Part shown: positions 26,161 through 35,601 of the stretch, piece by piece
Layout: the number at the start of each line of letters is the position of its first letter
Numbering within the stretch: the first letter of the stretch is position 1
Origin: Billgrantia desiderata
GTDB taxonomy: Bacteria; Pseudomonadota; Gammaproteobacteria; Pseudomonadales; Halomonadaceae
Direction of reading: 5' to 3'
DNA length: 64,000 nt
Assembly (NCBI GenBank): GCA_011742915.1
Contig: JAAQTN010000020.1
Coordinates: forward strand, 20,180-84,179
Notes under the pieces: generated by a model
The model's database searches: none
What the model was told of the DNA's origin: nothing
Seen by the model: the letters and a program-made list of their open reading frames with translations, nothing else
Made by a program: the position numbers and the translations under genes

Positions 26161-26963
26161 GAGATCCTGAGTGGGGGAAGGAAGGGTGGCTGAAGGTGGT
26201 CGGCCTCGGCCCGGGCGATGCTGCGCTGATCACCCCGGAAGTCTCCGCCGCCCTGAGCGAGGCCACCGACGTAGTGGGCTACGTGCCCTACGTCGAACGG
26301 GTGGCGCCGCGGCCGGGACTTACGCGCCACGGCTCGGACAACCGCGAGGAGCTCCGCCGCGCGGAGCAGGCGCTGCGGCTGGCCGCCGAGGGGCAGCGGG
26401 TGGTGGTGGTCTCCTCGGGGGATCCCGGGGTGTTCGCCATGGCCGCGGCGCTGTTCGAGGCGCTCGAAGCCGGCGAGCCCGAGTGGCGCGAGCTGGACAT
26501 CCAGGTGCTGCCGGGCATCTCCGCCATGCTGGCCGCCAGTGCACGCCTGGGGGCACCGCTGGGCCATGACTTCTGCTGCATCAACCTCTCCGACAACCTC
26601 AAGCCCTGGGGGCTGGTGGAAAGGCGTCTGCGATTGGCCGCCGAGGCCGATTTCGCCATGGCCTTCTACAACCCGCGCTCCCGCGCCCGGCCGGAGGGCT
26701 TCGTCCGCACTCTCGAGGTGCTGCGCGAGGCCTGCGGGGCGGAGCGCCCGATCATGTTCGCCCGGGCCGTCTCCACGCCGGAAGAGCAACTGACGGTCAC
26801 CACGCTGGGCGAGGCTACGGCGGAGATGGCCGATATGCGTACCCTGGTGATGGTGGGCTCCAGCCAGACGCGGCTGATCCGGCGTGAAGGCGTGCCCTGG
26901 GTCTACACCCCGCGCTCGGCCCCGGGTTCTGACTCAAGGCCTGACGCAGGAGCCGAGCCGTGA
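26157..26963 (+). CDS. cobJ: Precorrin-3B C17-methyltransferase
   Basis: A 268-residue tetrapyrrole methylase that methylates C-17 with ring contraction. KVVGLGPGDAALITPEV, VVGYVPYVERV, VVSSGDPGVFAMA, VLPGISAMLAASARLGAPLGHDFCCINLSDNLKPW, and FYNPRSRARP are diagnostic. It starts in ATGA overlap with cobI. Its 3' end overlaps the 3' end of cobK (opposite strand) by 61 bases, so the last 20 or so residues (TPRSAPGSDSRPDAGAEP) are encoded antisense to the cobK C-terminus. Confidence 0.94.
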   Translation: MRDPEWGKEGWLKVVGLGPGDAALITPEVSAALSEATDVVGYVPYVERVAPRPGLTRHGSDNREELRRAEQALRLAAEGQRVVVVSSGDPGVFAMAAALFEALEAGEPEWRELDIQVLPGISAMLAASARLGAPLGHDFCCINLSDNLKPWGLVERRLRLAAEADFAMAFYNPRSRARPEGFVRTLEVLREACGAERPIMFARAVSTPEEQLTVTTLGEATAEMADMRTLVMVGSSQTRLIRREGVPWVYTPRSAPGSDSRPDAGAEP

Positions 26964-27685
26964 TGCAGCCAGGCCAACACCGCATCGACCGAATGCACCT
27001 CGCGCCGGGGCGGCGGCACTGGCCGCTCGATCATCACCACCGGTACGCCCAGCCGGCGAGCGGCGTCGAGCTTGGCGATGGCGCCGGTGCCGCCGGCGTT
27101 CTTGCACACGACGCGCTGGATGCCGTGCTCGCGCAGCAGTGCCAGGTCGCCGTCCAGCGTGAAGGGGCCGCGGTCGAGGATGAGGTGGTGGCGGGGCAGG
27201 GGCGGCGGTGCCTCGGGGGCGTCGACCAGGCGCAGCAGATAGTGGTGCTGGGGCTGCGCCGCGAAGGCGGCGAGCTGCTGGCGCCCGATGGCCAGCAGGA
27301 TGCGCTGGGGTGGGCCGGCCAGAGCCTGTACCGCCGCTTCGACATCGGCGGCCGGTGTACAGCGGTCCCCGGCCTGGGGCACCCAGGGCGAGCGGGTCAG
27401 GGCGATCAGCGGAATGCCGCTGTGGCTTGCCGCGGCCACGGCGTTGCGGCTCATCCGCTCGGCGAAGGGGTGGGTGGCATCGACCAGATGGGTAATGCGC
27501 TGCTCCGTCAGGAAGGCGGCCAGGCCCGCCACGCCGCCGAACCCGCCGACCCGGGTGGGCAGCGGCTGTGGCTTGGGAGTGCTCACTCGCCCGGCATAAC
27601 TGAACAGGGCCGGGACCTCGCGCTCGGCCAGCGCGGTCGCCAGGGCACTGGCCTCAGTGGTTCCCCCTAGAATCAGGATTTTCAT
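26903..27685 (-). CDS. cobK: Precorrin-6A reductase, encoded against the operon
   Basis: A 260-residue NADPH-dependent reductase acting on precorrin-6A. ILILGGTTEASALATALAE is the N-terminal nucleotide-binding motif, VDATHPFAERMSRNA and LLAIGRQQLAAF follow, and CKNAGGTGAIAKLDAARRLGVPVVMIERP is the C-terminal signature. The start codon at 27685 is immediately next to the start codon of cobL on the other strand (together CATATG). It is the only gene of the long cob run on the minus strand. Its promoter must lie within cobL and its ribosome-binding site (AAGG-like) within the first cobL codons. Confidence 0.93.
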   Translation of the reverse strand: MKILILGGTTEASALATALAEREVPALFSYAGRVSTPKPQPLPTRVGGFGGVAGLAAFLTEQRITHLVDATHPFAERMSRNAVAAASHSGIPLIALTRSPWVPQAGDRCTPAADVEAAVQALAGPPQRILLAIGRQQLAAFAAQPQHHYLLRLVDAPEAPPPLPRHHLILDRGPFTLDGDLALLREHGIQRVVCKNAGGTGAIAKLDAARRLGVPVVMIERPVPPPRREVHSVDAVLAWLHHGSAPASGLESEPGAERGV

Positions 27686-28909
27686 ATGACGGACCTTGAC
27701 GACGCTCCCTGGCTGACCCTGCTCGGCTGGGGGGAAGGTGGCACAGAAGGGCTGACCGCGGCAAGCCGCGAGGCGCTGGAGGCCGCCGAGCTGGTGTTCG
27801 GCGCCCGGCGCCATCTACGCCTGCTGCCGCCGCTGTCCGCCGAGGTGCGGGAGTGGCCGGTGCCCTTCGCCGAGGGCATTCCTCGACTGCTGGCCGAGCG
27901 GGGCCGGCGGGTGGTCATGCTGGTCTCCGGCGATCCCTTCTGGTTCGGCGCCGGGTCCACGCTGGCGCGCCATCTGCCCGCTGCGGAGTGGCGGGCCCTG
28001 CCAGCCCCTTCCACCTTCAGCCTGGCGGCAGGGCGCCTGGGCTGGCCGCTGGAAGCGTGTACCTGCCTCGGCCTGCACGCCAAGCCGCTGACGCGCATCC
28101 GGCCCTACCTGCAGCCGAACCGACGCTTATTGGTACTGCTGCGGGACGGGAACGCCGTCCATGAACTGGCCTGCCTGTTGGTGCGCTTCGGCTTCGGTGG
28201 GTCGCGGCTTCACGTGCTGGAAGCGCTGGGCGGAGACGACGAGCGCATTCGCTGTATACGGGCGGATGCCGCCCTGCCCGGCGATATCGCCCACCCGGTG
28301 GCGGTGGGGCTTGAGGTGGCCGGTGAGGGGCCGGCCTTGCCGCTGACGCCCGGCCTGCCGGACGCGCTGTTCGAGCACGATGGCCAGATCACCAAGCAGG
28401 CCGTGCGCGCCATGACCCTGGCCGCCCTGGCCCCGGTAGCGGGGGAGCGGCTGTGGGACATCGGCACAGGCTCGGGCTCGATCGCCATCGAGTGGCTGCT
28501 GGTTCATCCAGAGAACCAGGCGGTGGCTTTCGAGTTCCACGCCGAGCGGGCGGCGCGGGCGCGGCGTAATGCCGACAACCTTGGCGTCGACTGGCTCGAG
28601 GTGGTGGAAGGCGATGCCGTGGCGATGTTGGAAGGGAGTGCCCTGGCAGACGCACCAGCGCCCGAGGCGGTCTTTATCGGCGGTGGACTATCGGACACCT
28701 TGCTGGAGGCGCTGTGGCGGCGCCTGCCGCCCGGGGTGCGCCTGGTCGCCAACGCAGTGACCCTGGAGTCCGAGGCCCTGCTGGCCGAGTGGCAGCGGCG
28801 GATTGGCGGCGAGCTGCTGCGCATCGAGCTGTCCAGCGCCGCTCCCCTCGGCAACCGTCGGGGCTGGAAGGCCGGTTACCCCATCGTGCAGTGGCGGGTG
28901 ACCCGATGA
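27686..28909 (+). CDS. cobL: Precorrin-6B C5,15-methyltransferase (decarboxylating)
   Basis: A 407-residue two-domain enzyme. Residues 1-210 are a CbiE-like tetrapyrrole methylase (LLGWGEGG, VMLVSGDPFWFGAGS, PAPSTFSLAAGRLGW). Residues 220-407 are a CbiT-like domain with the SAM motif LWDIGTGSGSIAIEWL. The fused form is typical of the aerobic pathway. AGGA just upstream of the ATG lies inside cobK. Transcription could continue from the upstream cob genes across the reversed cobK or start locally. Confidence 0.94.
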   Translation: MTDLDDAPWLTLLGWGEGGTEGLTAASREALEAAELVFGARRHLRLLPPLSAEVREWPVPFAEGIPRLLAERGRRVVMLVSGDPFWFGAGSTLARHLPAAEWRALPAPSTFSLAAGRLGWPLEACTCLGLHAKPLTRIRPYLQPNRRLLVLLRDGNAVHELACLLVRFGFGGSRLHVLEALGGDDERIRCIRADAALPGDIAHPVAVGLEVAGEGPALPLTPGLPDALFEHDGQITKQAVRAMTLAALAPVAGERLWDIGTGSGSIAIEWLLVHPENQAVAFEFHAERAARARRNADNLGVDWLEVVEGDAVAMLEGSALADAPAPEAVFIGGGLSDTLLEALWRRLPPGVRLVANAVTLESEALLAEWQRRIGGELLRIELSSAAPLGNRRGWKAGYPIVQWRVTR

Positions 28910-29307
28910 AGGCGGCATCGAACGACATGCGCGTGGTCGGCTTCGGCTTTCGTCGCGCGGCACCGCTGGCCTCGCTGGCCGACCTGCTGGCGCAACTGGA
29001 GGCGCGCTATGGCCCCGTCGACCGCCTGGCGGCGGCAGCGTCCAAGCAGGCGCTGGTGCAGGCGCTGGGCCGCGCGCGGGGCATGGCGGTGATCGGCGTG
29101 GATGATGAGATGCTGCCATCGGTCGCCACCCTCACGCACTCCCACCATAGCCTGACGGCCCGGGGCACGGGCAGCGTCGCCGAGGCCATCGCCCTGCTGG
29201 CGGCGGGGCCGGGGGCGACCCTGCTCGCGCCCCGGCTGGTTTCTGCGGATCGCATGGCCACTGCGGCGCTGGCCCGAGCGTCACTGCCGCCAGGAGAGTC
29301 GACATGA
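28906..29307 (+). CDS. cobE: CobE (CbiG C-terminal-like) cobalamin biosynthesis protein
   Basis: A 133-residue protein matching the C-terminal domain of CbiG/Cob[16 protein letters not shown] at the N-terminus and then [11 protein letters not shown] and [22 protein letters not shown]. CobE is required in the aerobic pathway, but its exact reaction is not settled. It overlaps cobL and cobM by ATGA on both sides, which fits coupling with the methylases. Confidence 0.85.
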   Translation: MKAASNDMRVVGFGFRRAAPLASLADLLAQLEARYGPVDRLAAAASKQALVQALGRARGMAVIGVDDEMLPSVATLTHSHHSLTARGTGSVAEAIALLAAGPGATLLAPRLVSADRMATAALARASLPPGEST

Positions 29308-30104
29308 CCATACACTTCATCGGTGCCGGCCCCGGCGCGCCGGACCTGCTGACGCTGCGGGGCCGGGATCTCATCGCATCGTCTCCCGTATGCCTCTACG
29401 CGGGCTCGCTGGTGCCCGAGCAGATCCTGGCCCACTGCCCGGAGGGCGCCCGTATCGTCAACACCGCGCCAATGTCCCTCGATGAGATCATCGACGAGAT
29501 GCGCAGTGCCCATGCCGCGGGCCTGGATGTGGCCCGGCTGCACTCAGGCGACCTGTCGATATGGTCGGCCCTGGGCGAGCAGCTGCGCCGGCTGCGCGAG
29601 TTGGCGATTCCCTACACCATCACTCCGGGCGTGCCGGCCTTCGCTGCGGCCGCCGCCACCCTGGGCCAGGAGCTGACCCTGCCGGGGGTGGCGCAATCGC
29701 TGGTGCTGACCCGCACCCCGGGGCGCGCCAGCGCCATGCCGGCGGGCGAGACCCTGGCCAATTTCGCCAGGACCGGCGCCACCCTGGCGATCCACCTTTC
29801 AATCCACAACCTGTCTCAGGTCGTCGCCGAGTTGCTGCCGCACTATGGCGCCGAGTGCCCGGTGGCCATCGTCTGGCGGGCCAGCTGGCCAGACGAACGG
29901 GTGGTGCGGGGGCGCCTGGCGACGGTGGAAACCCTGGTCGACGACGCCCTGCAGCGTACCGCGCTGATCCTGGTGGGGCCGGTACTCGACTGCCAGGACT
30001 TTCAAGAGAGTCGCCTCTATTCAGTCGGCTACGACCGCCGCTTTCGGCCGCAGTCGGCGGACTCGCCCTTTGCCGGCTCTGCTGACGAGAGGGGCGAGGC
30101 ATGA
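29304..30104 (+). CDS. cobM: Precorrin-4 C11-methyltransferase
   Basis: A 266-residue tetrapyrrole methylase that methylates C-11. [53 protein letters not shown], and [31 protein letters not shown] are the family signatures. It is joined to cobE and cobF by ATGA overlaps. Confidence 0.95.
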   Translation: MTIHFIGAGPGAPDLLTLRGRDLIASSPVCLYAGSLVPEQILAHCPEGARIVNTAPMSLDEIIDEMRSAHAAGLDVARLHSGDLSIWSALGEQLRRLRELAIPYTITPGVPAFAAAAATLGQELTLPGVAQSLVLTRTPGRASAMPAGETLANFARTGATLAIHLSIHNLSQVVAELLPHYGAECPVAIVWRASWPDERVVRGRLATVETLVDDALQRTALILVGPVLDCQDFQESRLYSVGYDRRFRPQSADSPFAGSADERGEA

Positions 30105-30856
30105 TCTCACTCTCGCTGATCGGTATCGGCACCGGCAACCCCGAGCATGTCACCCTGGCCGCGGTGCGGGCGCTCAATGAAGCAGACCTGATCCTCCTAC
30201 CGCGCAAGGGGGAAGCCAAGTCGGACCTGATCGACCTGCGCCGGTTGCTGTGCCGCGATCTGCTCGAGGCGTCATCCCGCACCCGGGTCGTGGAGTTCGA
30301 TCTGCCGTGCCGCGATGCCCGCGCCGACTACCTGGGCGCGGTGGACGACTGGCATGACGCCATTGCCGAGGTGTGGGCGGACCTGATGGCAACGCACCTG
30401 CCTGAAGGCGGGCGGGTCGGTATGCTGATCTGGGGCGATCCCTCGCTCTACGACAGCAGCCTGCGGATTGCCGAGCGTCTAGGTGACAAGGGGCAAGCGC
30501 TCGAAATACGCGTGGAGCCCGGCATCACCAGCCTACAGGCACTCACCGCCGCGCACTGCATCCCCCTGAATGCGCTGGCCGAACCGGTGTTGATCACCAC
30601 GGGCCGGCGACTGCGGGAGCGCGGCTGGCCCAGTGACGCCGAGAGCGTGGCGGTGATGCTCGACAGCGGCGGTGCCTTCCAGGCGCTGCCTCAGGAAGGC
30701 CTCACTGTCTGGTGGGGGGCCTATCTGGGCATGGACAAGCAGTGCCTGATCGACGGCCCGCTGGTGGACGTGGCCGCGACGATCCTCGAACGGCGTGCTG
30801 CCCTGCGCGAGCGGCACGGCTGGATCATGGACGTTTATCTATTACGGCGGATGTAA
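30101..30856 (+). CDS. cobF: Precorrin-6A synthase (deacetylating)
   Basis: A 251-residue methylase that methylates C-1 with loss of acetate. It is found only in the aerobic pathway. [49 protein letters not shown], and [20 protein letters not shown] are recognisable. Its presence with CobG confirms the oxygen-dependent route. ATGA overlap with cobM. Confidence 0.93.
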   Translation: MISLSLIGIGTGNPEHVTLAAVRALNEADLILLPRKGEAKSDLIDLRRLLCRDLLEASSRTRVVEFDLPCRDARADYLGAVDDWHDAIAEVWADLMATHLPEGGRVGMLIWGDPSLYDSSLRIAERLGDKGQALEIRVEPGITSLQALTAAHCIPLNALAEPVLITTGRRLRERGWPSDAESVAVMLDSGGAFQALPQEGLTVWWGAYLGMDKQCLIDGPLVDVAATILERRAALRERHGWIMDVYLLRRM

Positions 30857-30870
30857 AGATGGAGAGTGCA

Positions 30871-31476
30871 ATGAAAAAGGTCGACCCCCTGCGCCATGCC
30901 GAGCGCATGGCCCACAAGCAGAAGATCATGAACGAGCGCATCGCCCGTGCCGACAAGGAGCAGGGCGTGCTGCTGGTACTCACCGGCCCCGGCAAGGGCA
31001 AGAGCAGCTCCGGCTTCGGCATGCTGGCCCGTGCGCTCGGCCATGGCATGAAGGTGGGCGTGGTGCAGTTCATCAAGGGCAAGTTCCAGACCGGTGAGGA
31101 GGCCTTCTTCCGCCAGCAGTCGAACGTCGACTACCACGTGATGGGCGAGGGCTACACCTGGGATACCCAGGATCGCGACAAGGACGTGCAAGCCGCCGAG
31201 GCGGCCTGGGAGGTGGCCCGCGGCATGCTCGAGGATCCCGCGGTCGATCTGGTGCTGCTCGACGAGCTCAATATCGCGCTGCGCCACGGCTACCTGGAGC
31301 TCGATCGCGTACTCGACGACCTGCAGGCCCGCCCGCCCATGCAGCACGTGGTCGTCACCGGCCGGCACGCCCCCGAGGCGCTGATCGAGCTGGCCGACAC
31401 CGTCACCGAGATGAAGGTGGTCAAGCACGCCTTCAAGGAGCAGGGGATCAAGGCGCAGAAGGGCATCGAGCTGTGA
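30871..31476 (+). CDS. cobO: Cob(I)yrinic acid a,c-diamide adenosyltransferase
   Basis: A 201-residue CobA/CobO-type ATP:corrinoid adenosyltransferase that adds the upper adenosyl ligand. The P-loop GPGKGKSSSGFGMLARALGHGMKV and the LLDELNIALRHGYL motif are diagnostic. The ATG at 30871 sits behind GGAGAG; an in-frame ATG at 30859 is the alternative. No dedicated cob(II)yrinate reductase (CobR) is encoded nearby. Confidence 0.94.
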   Translation: MKKVDPLRHAERMAHKQKIMNERIARADKEQGVLLVLTGPGKGKSSSGFGMLARALGHGMKVGVVQFIKGKFQTGEEAFFRQQSNVDYHVMGEGYTWDTQDRDKDVQAAEAAWEVARGMLEDPAVDLVLLDELNIALRHGYLELDRVLDDLQARPPMQHVVVTGRHAPEALIELADTVTEMKVVKHAFKEQGIKAQKGIEL

Positions 31477-31494
31477 GTGTCGTGACGCTCGTGA

Positions 31495-31553
31495 GATGAG
31501 CGCCGGAACAGCTCATCGCTCCCTAACGGTGAAACAGTAGCTCGGCGCTCATC
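31495..31553. repeat. Palindromic repeat between cobO and bluB
   Basis: GATGAGCGCCG (31495-31505) pairs perfectly with CGGCGCTCATC (31543-31553). An alternative inner hairpin uses GATGAGC (31495-31501) with GCTCATC (31511-31517). The GATGAGCGCCG word also occurs in the cassette at the end of cobG (24631-24641), so the two may belong to one repeat family. It could also act as an attenuator inside the operon, since two mutually exclusive hairpins are possible. Confidence 0.6.
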
Positions 31554-31592
31554 CTGCCGACTCGTTCCCTCATGACTTTTTTGGAGAGCCGC

Positions 31593-32315
31593 ATGGCAGA
31601 ACACAGCGGGCGAGCCGATCACGCCTTTCCCCCGCCACAGCGGGAGGGGCTCTACCGTGCCATCCACGAGCGGCGGGACGTGCGCGCCCAGTTCCTGCCG
31701 GATCCCGTGCCGCCCGAGGTGCTGGCCCGGCTGCTGGACGCCGCTCACCATGCGCCGTCGGTGGGCTTCATGCAGCCCTGGGACTTCCTGGTAATCGACA
31801 GCCTGGAGGTGCGCCGCTGGGTGCATCGGCTGTTCCTACAGGAGAACGAGCGGGGGGCGCAGCAGTTTTCCGCTGAGCGGCAGCAGGCGTACCGCCGCCT
31901 CAAGCTCGAAGGCATCCTGGAAAGCCCACTCAACCTCTGCATCACCTGCGACCGTAGCCGTGGCGACGGCCCGGTACTGGGGCGCACCAGCATCGTCGAC
32001 ACGGACCTGTTCAGCACCTGCCTGGCAGTGCAGAACCTATGGCTGGCGGCCCGCGCCGAGGGCATCGGCGTGGGCTGGGTCAGCATTCTCGATCAGCAAG
32101 AGCTGGCGACGATCCTCGATCTGCCAGAACAGGTCTACCCCTTGGCGTACCTGTGTCTGGGCTACGTCAGCGAGTTTCTGCAGCAGCCCGAGCTGGCCCG
32201 CTCCGGGTGGCGCCAGCGCCTGCCGCTCACCGAGCTGGTGCATGGCAACGGCTGGGGGCAGGCGCTGGCGGACGAGGCGCTTCACGAGGCACTCGGCGAG
32301 GTGGCCTGGCCATGA
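31593..32315 (+). CDS. bluB: 5,6-Dimethylbenzimidazole synthase
   Basis: A 240-residue flavin-destructase of the nitroreductase fold that makes the lower ligand from reduced FMN and oxygen. [39 protein letters not shown], and [36 protein letters not shown] are BluB signatures that separate it from general nitroreductases. The ATG at 31593 follows GGAGAG; an ATG at 31572 has no ribosome-binding site. It overlaps cobQ by ATGA. Confidence 0.94.
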   Translation: MAEHSGRADHAFPPPQREGLYRAIHERRDVRAQFLPDPVPPEVLARLLDAAHHAPSVGFMQPWDFLVIDSLEVRRWVHRLFLQENERGAQQFSAERQQAYRRLKLEGILESPLNLCITCDRSRGDGPVLGRTSIVDTDLFSTCLAVQNLWLAARAEGIGVGWVSILDQQELATILDLPEQVYPLAYLCLGYVSEFLQQPELARSGWRQRLPLTELVHGNGWGQALADEALHEALGEVAWP

Positions 32316-33778
32316 CCACCCTGATGATCCAGGGCACCACTTCGGATGCCGGCAAGAGCACGGTGGTGGCCGGGTTGTGCCGGGTGCTGGCGCGGCGCGG
32401 GGTATCGGTGGCGCCGTTCAAGCCGCAGAACATGGCGCTCAACAGCGCGGTGACGGTGGATGGCGGCGAGATCGGCCGCTCCACGGCGCTGCAGGCGCTG
32501 GCGGCAGGCGTCGAGCCGCATAGCGACATGAACCCGGTGCTGCTCAAGCCCGAGAGCGACCGCGGCGCTCAGGTGATCCTGCGCGGGCGGGTCCACGGCC
32601 ACATGGACGCGCTGGATTACCACGCCTACAAGCGCACCGCGCGGGAGAGCGTGCTGGCGGCGTGGCAGGCGCTGTCGGCGCGCTTCGACGTGATCGTCGC
32701 CGAGGGGGCGGGCAGCCCGGCAGAGATCAATCTGCGCACCAACGACATTGCCAACATGGGCTTCGCCGAGATGGTCGACTGCCCGGTGGTGCTGGTCGGC
32801 GACATCGACCGCGGCGGCGTCTTCGCCCAGTTGGTCGGCACCTTGGAGCTGCTCAGCGAGAGCGAGCGCTCACGTACCCGTGGCTTCATCGTCAACCGCT
32901 TCCGCGGCGACATTTCTCTGCTCGAGCCGGGGCTCGACTGGCTCACCGAGCGCACCGGCAAGCCGGTGTTCGGCACGCTGCCCTATCTGCAAGGGCTGTT
33001 GCTCGATGCCGAGGACAGCATCGGCCGCAGCGGTCGGGTGGGGCCTGGGGCCACGCTCAAGGTCGTGGTACCGGCGCTGCCGCGCATCAGCAACCACAAC
33101 GACTTCGACCCGCTGCGCCTGCATCCGCAGGTCGACTTGAGCTTCGTCGGGCCTAACCAGATAGGGCCAGGCCGGGAGATCCCGCCGGCGGATCTGATCG
33201 TCCTGCCCGGCAGCAAGAGTACCCGTAGCGATCTCGAATGGCTGCGCGCCCAGGGCTGGGAAGAAGCGATACAGCGCCATCTGCGCTACGGCGGCCGGGT
33301 GCTCGGCATCTGCGGCGGCCTGCAGATGCTGGGCCGGGCGGTGCACGACCCGGAGGGGCTGGAGGGGCCGGCGGGATCGACCCCCGGGCTCGGACTGCTC
33401 GAGTTCGAGACGCGCATGGTGGCGGGCAAGCAGCTGCGCAACGTGAGTGGGCGCTTGCTTCGCGAAGGGGTGCCAATCGCCGGCTACGAGATCCACAACG
33501 GGGTGAGCAAGGGGCCTGCCCTGGCGCGGCCGCTACTAGAGCTGCAAGGCCGGCCGGACGGTGCCGAAAGCGCCGACGGCCAGGTCATGGGCACCTACCT
33601 GCACGGTCTGTTCGACCGGCCCGAGGCGTGCGCGGCGCTGCTTGCCCGTTGCGGGCTCGAGGCGCCGGGAAGCGCAGTGGATTACCAAGCCCATCGCCAG
33701 CAGGAGCTGGACCGGCTGGCCGACTGCCTGGAAGCGAACCTGGACATGGCCGCCATCGAACGACTGCTGGGGCTTTGA
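32312..33778 (+). CDS. cobQ: Cobyric acid synthase
   Basis: A 488-residue glutamine amidotransferase that amidates four remaining side chains of adenosylcobyrinate a,c-diamide. [43 protein letters not shown] opens the synthetase domain, and [14 protein letters not shown] and [15 protein letters not shown] follow. The GATase domain contains [11 protein letters not shown], the nucleophile in [18 protein letters not shown], and GTYLHGLFD. It ends the cob run; a hairpin follows. Confidence 0.96.
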   Translation: MTTLMIQGTTSDAGKSTVVAGLCRVLARRGVSVAPFKPQNMALNSAVTVDGGEIGRSTALQALAAGVEPHSDMNPVLLKPESDRGAQVILRGRVHGHMDALDYHAYKRTARESVLAAWQALSARFDVIVAEGAGSPAEINLRTNDIANMGFAEMVDCPVVLVGDIDRGGVFAQLVGTLELLSESERSRTRGFIVNRFRGDISLLEPGLDWLTERTGKPVFGTLPYLQGLLLDAEDSIGRSGRVGPGATLKVVVPALPRISNHNDFDPLRLHPQVDLSFVGPNQIGPGREIPPADLIVLPGSKSTRSDLEWLRAQGWEEAIQRHLRYGGRVLGICGGLQMLGRAVHDPEGLEGPAGSTPGLGLLEFETRMVAGKQLRNVSGRLLREGVPIAGYEIHNGVSKGPALARPLLELQGRPDGAESADGQVMGTYLHGLFDRPEACAALLARCGLEAPGSAVDYQAHRQQELDRLADCLEANLDMAAIERLLGL

Positions 33779-33807
33779 GTCTTGTAGGCTCATTATTCTT
33801 TAGTCCT

Positions 33808-33828
33808 ACGTCCCTGCCTGGGGGACGT
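33808..33828 (+). terminator. Hairpin after cobQ
   Basis: ACGTCCC and GGGACGT form a perfect 7-bp stem around a 7-base loop, followed by TGCTTTGTGT, a weak T-rich tail. It lies 30 bases past the cobQ stop and probably ends the cob operon. Confidence 0.5.
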
Positions 33829-33884
33829 TGCTTTGTGTAAGCGCCTCTGCGGCGCCCGCGTTCGGAGCGCCTTGCCTGGACTTA

Positions 33885-33900
33885 TTGACGTTAACGTAAA
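33885..33900. promoter_or_regulatory. Palindrome TTGACGTTAACGTAAA, possible operator
   Basis: The central ten bases ACGTTAACGT are a perfect palindrome, with near-symmetrical flanks. Sites of this look are bound by MerR-type regulators of acyl-CoA catabolism (LiuR-like) in proteobacteria. That assignment is from memory of the motif and is weak. It lies 260 bases upstream of the permease gene. Confidence 0.3.
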
Positions 33901-33922
33901 CTTCGCTCAAATGGCGCCAAAC

Positions 33923-34017
33923 CTGTCGACAACTCGCTTGAAAATGTCGAAGCGATATCCAGAAAGCGCCCTCTTTTTCGGGGTATTTCTCACCTGTGTT
34001 TGTAATGTTGTCGACAA
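33923..34017. promoter_or_regulatory. Two TGTCGACAA palindromes upstream of the permease gene
   Basis: CTGTCGACAA (33923-33932) and TTGTCGACAA (34008-34017) are nearly identical palindromes 85 bases apart, with a third TGTCGACG over the permease start (34153-34160). TTGT-N2-ACAA sites are typical of FCD-type GntR regulators. The spacing close to eight helical turns would allow looping. The rest of the 381-base gap between cobQ and the permease shows no gene. Confidence 0.35.
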
Positions 34018-34159
34018 GTTCCGGCGAGTGGCGGCTTGTCCACTCGTCACATGGTCGAATGTTGCGCTGCGTCAGACCCGCGTACAACCGAGCTCAGCCA
34101 AGAACAACAACAACCGACCAAGAGGACCGCTCAACAAACAGAACCGCTGAGGTGTCGAC

Positions 34160-35581
34160 GTGCTGCTCAAACGCGAATATGGCCAGGAGCACCCCTACTG
34201 GCCACTGGGACCCTTCAAGGTCCGCCTGCCTTTCATCCATTTCCCCTGGGCCATCCCGGAAACCATCCAGGCCATGGTGATGTTCGTCATCTCCCTGGGG
34301 ATGATCCCGCTGCTCGAACAGTACCTGGGCGTGCCCTACGAGGTGGGCCTGGCCTTCGTCGTGGTGTGTGGTATCGGTTTCATCCTGCCACCGCTGCTGG
34401 GGGTGCCGTTCATCGCCGGGTGGATCACACCCGCGATCCCGGTGGTGTTGCTGTTCATCGGCCAGTACGAGCCGGGGCCCGAGGCCATCCGGGCGATGGT
34501 GGCGCTGCAGCTGATGGTGACGGCGATCTTCCTGTTCATGGCCGTGACGCGGCTGGGTAGCAAGCTGGTCAACAACGTGCCGGCATCGATCAAGGCGGGC
34601 ATTCTTCTCGGCGCGGGCATTGCCGCCATCAGCGGCGAGATCGTCGAGGGCGGGAGGCTCTACAACACCCCGATCTCGCTCGGTATCGGCGGGCTGATCA
34701 CCCTCTACGTGCTGTTCTCGCTCTCCTTCCGTGACCTGGCCGAGAAGTACCGCTGGGCGCGCAACATCGTCGCCTTCGGCATGGTGCCGGGCATGCTGAT
34801 CACCATGGCCATTGGCTGGGGTGTCGGTGAGTACTCGATGCCGACGGTGGAGTGGGGACTGGCCGTGCCCGATTTCGCCGGCATCTGGGCCTACCTGCCG
34901 TTCTCCATCGGCGCGCCGCCCATCGAGCTGATGGTGGCGGCGATTCCCACCGCCATCATTGCCTACATCATCGCCTTCGGCGACATCGTGGTGGGTCAGA
35001 CCCTGCTCAAGCGCGTCGATCATCTGCGTCCCGACGAAAAGATCGAGGTCAACGTCGACCGCGTGCACCTGATCACCGGTATCCGCAACCTGATGCACTC
35101 GCTGCTGGCGCCCTATCCGGGGCTGGCCGGGCCGCTGTTCACCGGCGGCATGGCCACCGTGACCGAGCGTTACCGCTACGGGCGCAAGGCGATGGACACC
35201 ATCTACTCCGGCACCGGTGTGTTCTGGATCGTCGGCTTTTTCGCTCTGTTCCTGCTGCCGCTGGTGACCTTCTTCCGCCCGGTGCTGCCCATTGCGCTGT
35301 CGATCACGCTGCTGATCACCGGCTACCTGTGCATCGCCGTGGCGGTGGAGCAGATCAAGAACGCCACCGCCATGGGCGTGGCGGGCATCATGGGCGTGGT
35401 GCTGGCCACCCACGGCGCGGCCTGGGGCCTGGGCATCGGCCTGATCCTCTACTTCCTGATCGAGCATCGTGCCCGCGGTGCGCGCGAGGCCGAGGAGCAG
35501 GAGCCGATTGCGGTGGAGGATGACATGGTGGTGGAGCGCGACGAGGAGGAGGCCGTGCGGCCCGAACCCGCCACGCGCTGA
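34160..35581 (+). CDS. NCS2-like (SLC23-type, xanthine/uracil-family) permease
   Basis: A 473-residue inner-membrane transporter with about 12 hydrophobic segments. The family-like core is seen in VVCGIGFILPPLLGVPFIAGWITPAIPV and AIIAYIIAFGDIVVGQTLL, and there is an IHFPWAIPETIQAMVMFVISLGM opening. The C-terminus (from about 440) is hydrophilic and strongly acidic (EEQEPIAVEDDMVVERDEEEAV), which suggests a cytoplasmic tail. The substrate is not determined; it is divergent from characterised uracil and xanthine carriers. GTG is the start, with GAGG upstream. It stands alone, with a strong hairpin after it and possible operators before it. Confidence 0.75.
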   Translation: MLLKREYGQEHPYWPLGPFKVRLPFIHFPWAIPETIQAMVMFVISLGMIPLLEQYLGVPYEVGLAFVVVCGIGFILPPLLGVPFIAGWITPAIPVVLLFIGQYEPGPEAIRAMVALQLMVTAIFLFMAVTRLGSKLVNNVPASIKAGILLGAGIAAISGEIVEGGRLYNTPISLGIGGLITLYVLFSLSFRDLAEKYRWARNIVAFGMVPGMLITMAIGWGVGEYSMPTVEWGLAVPDFAGIWAYLPFSIGAPPIELMVAAIPTAIIAYIIAFGDIVVGQTLLKRVDHLRPDEKIEVNVDRVHLITGIRNLMHSLLAPYPGLAGPLFTGGMATVTERYRYGRKAMDTIYSGTGVFWIVGFFALFLLPLVTFFRPVLPIALSITLLITGYLCIAVAVEQIKNATAMGVAGIMGVVLATHGAAWGLGIGLILYFLIEHRARGAREAEEQEPIAVEDDMVVERDEEEAVRPEPATR

Positions 35582-35601
35582 AGATGCCACTGCCATGCAA
35601 T

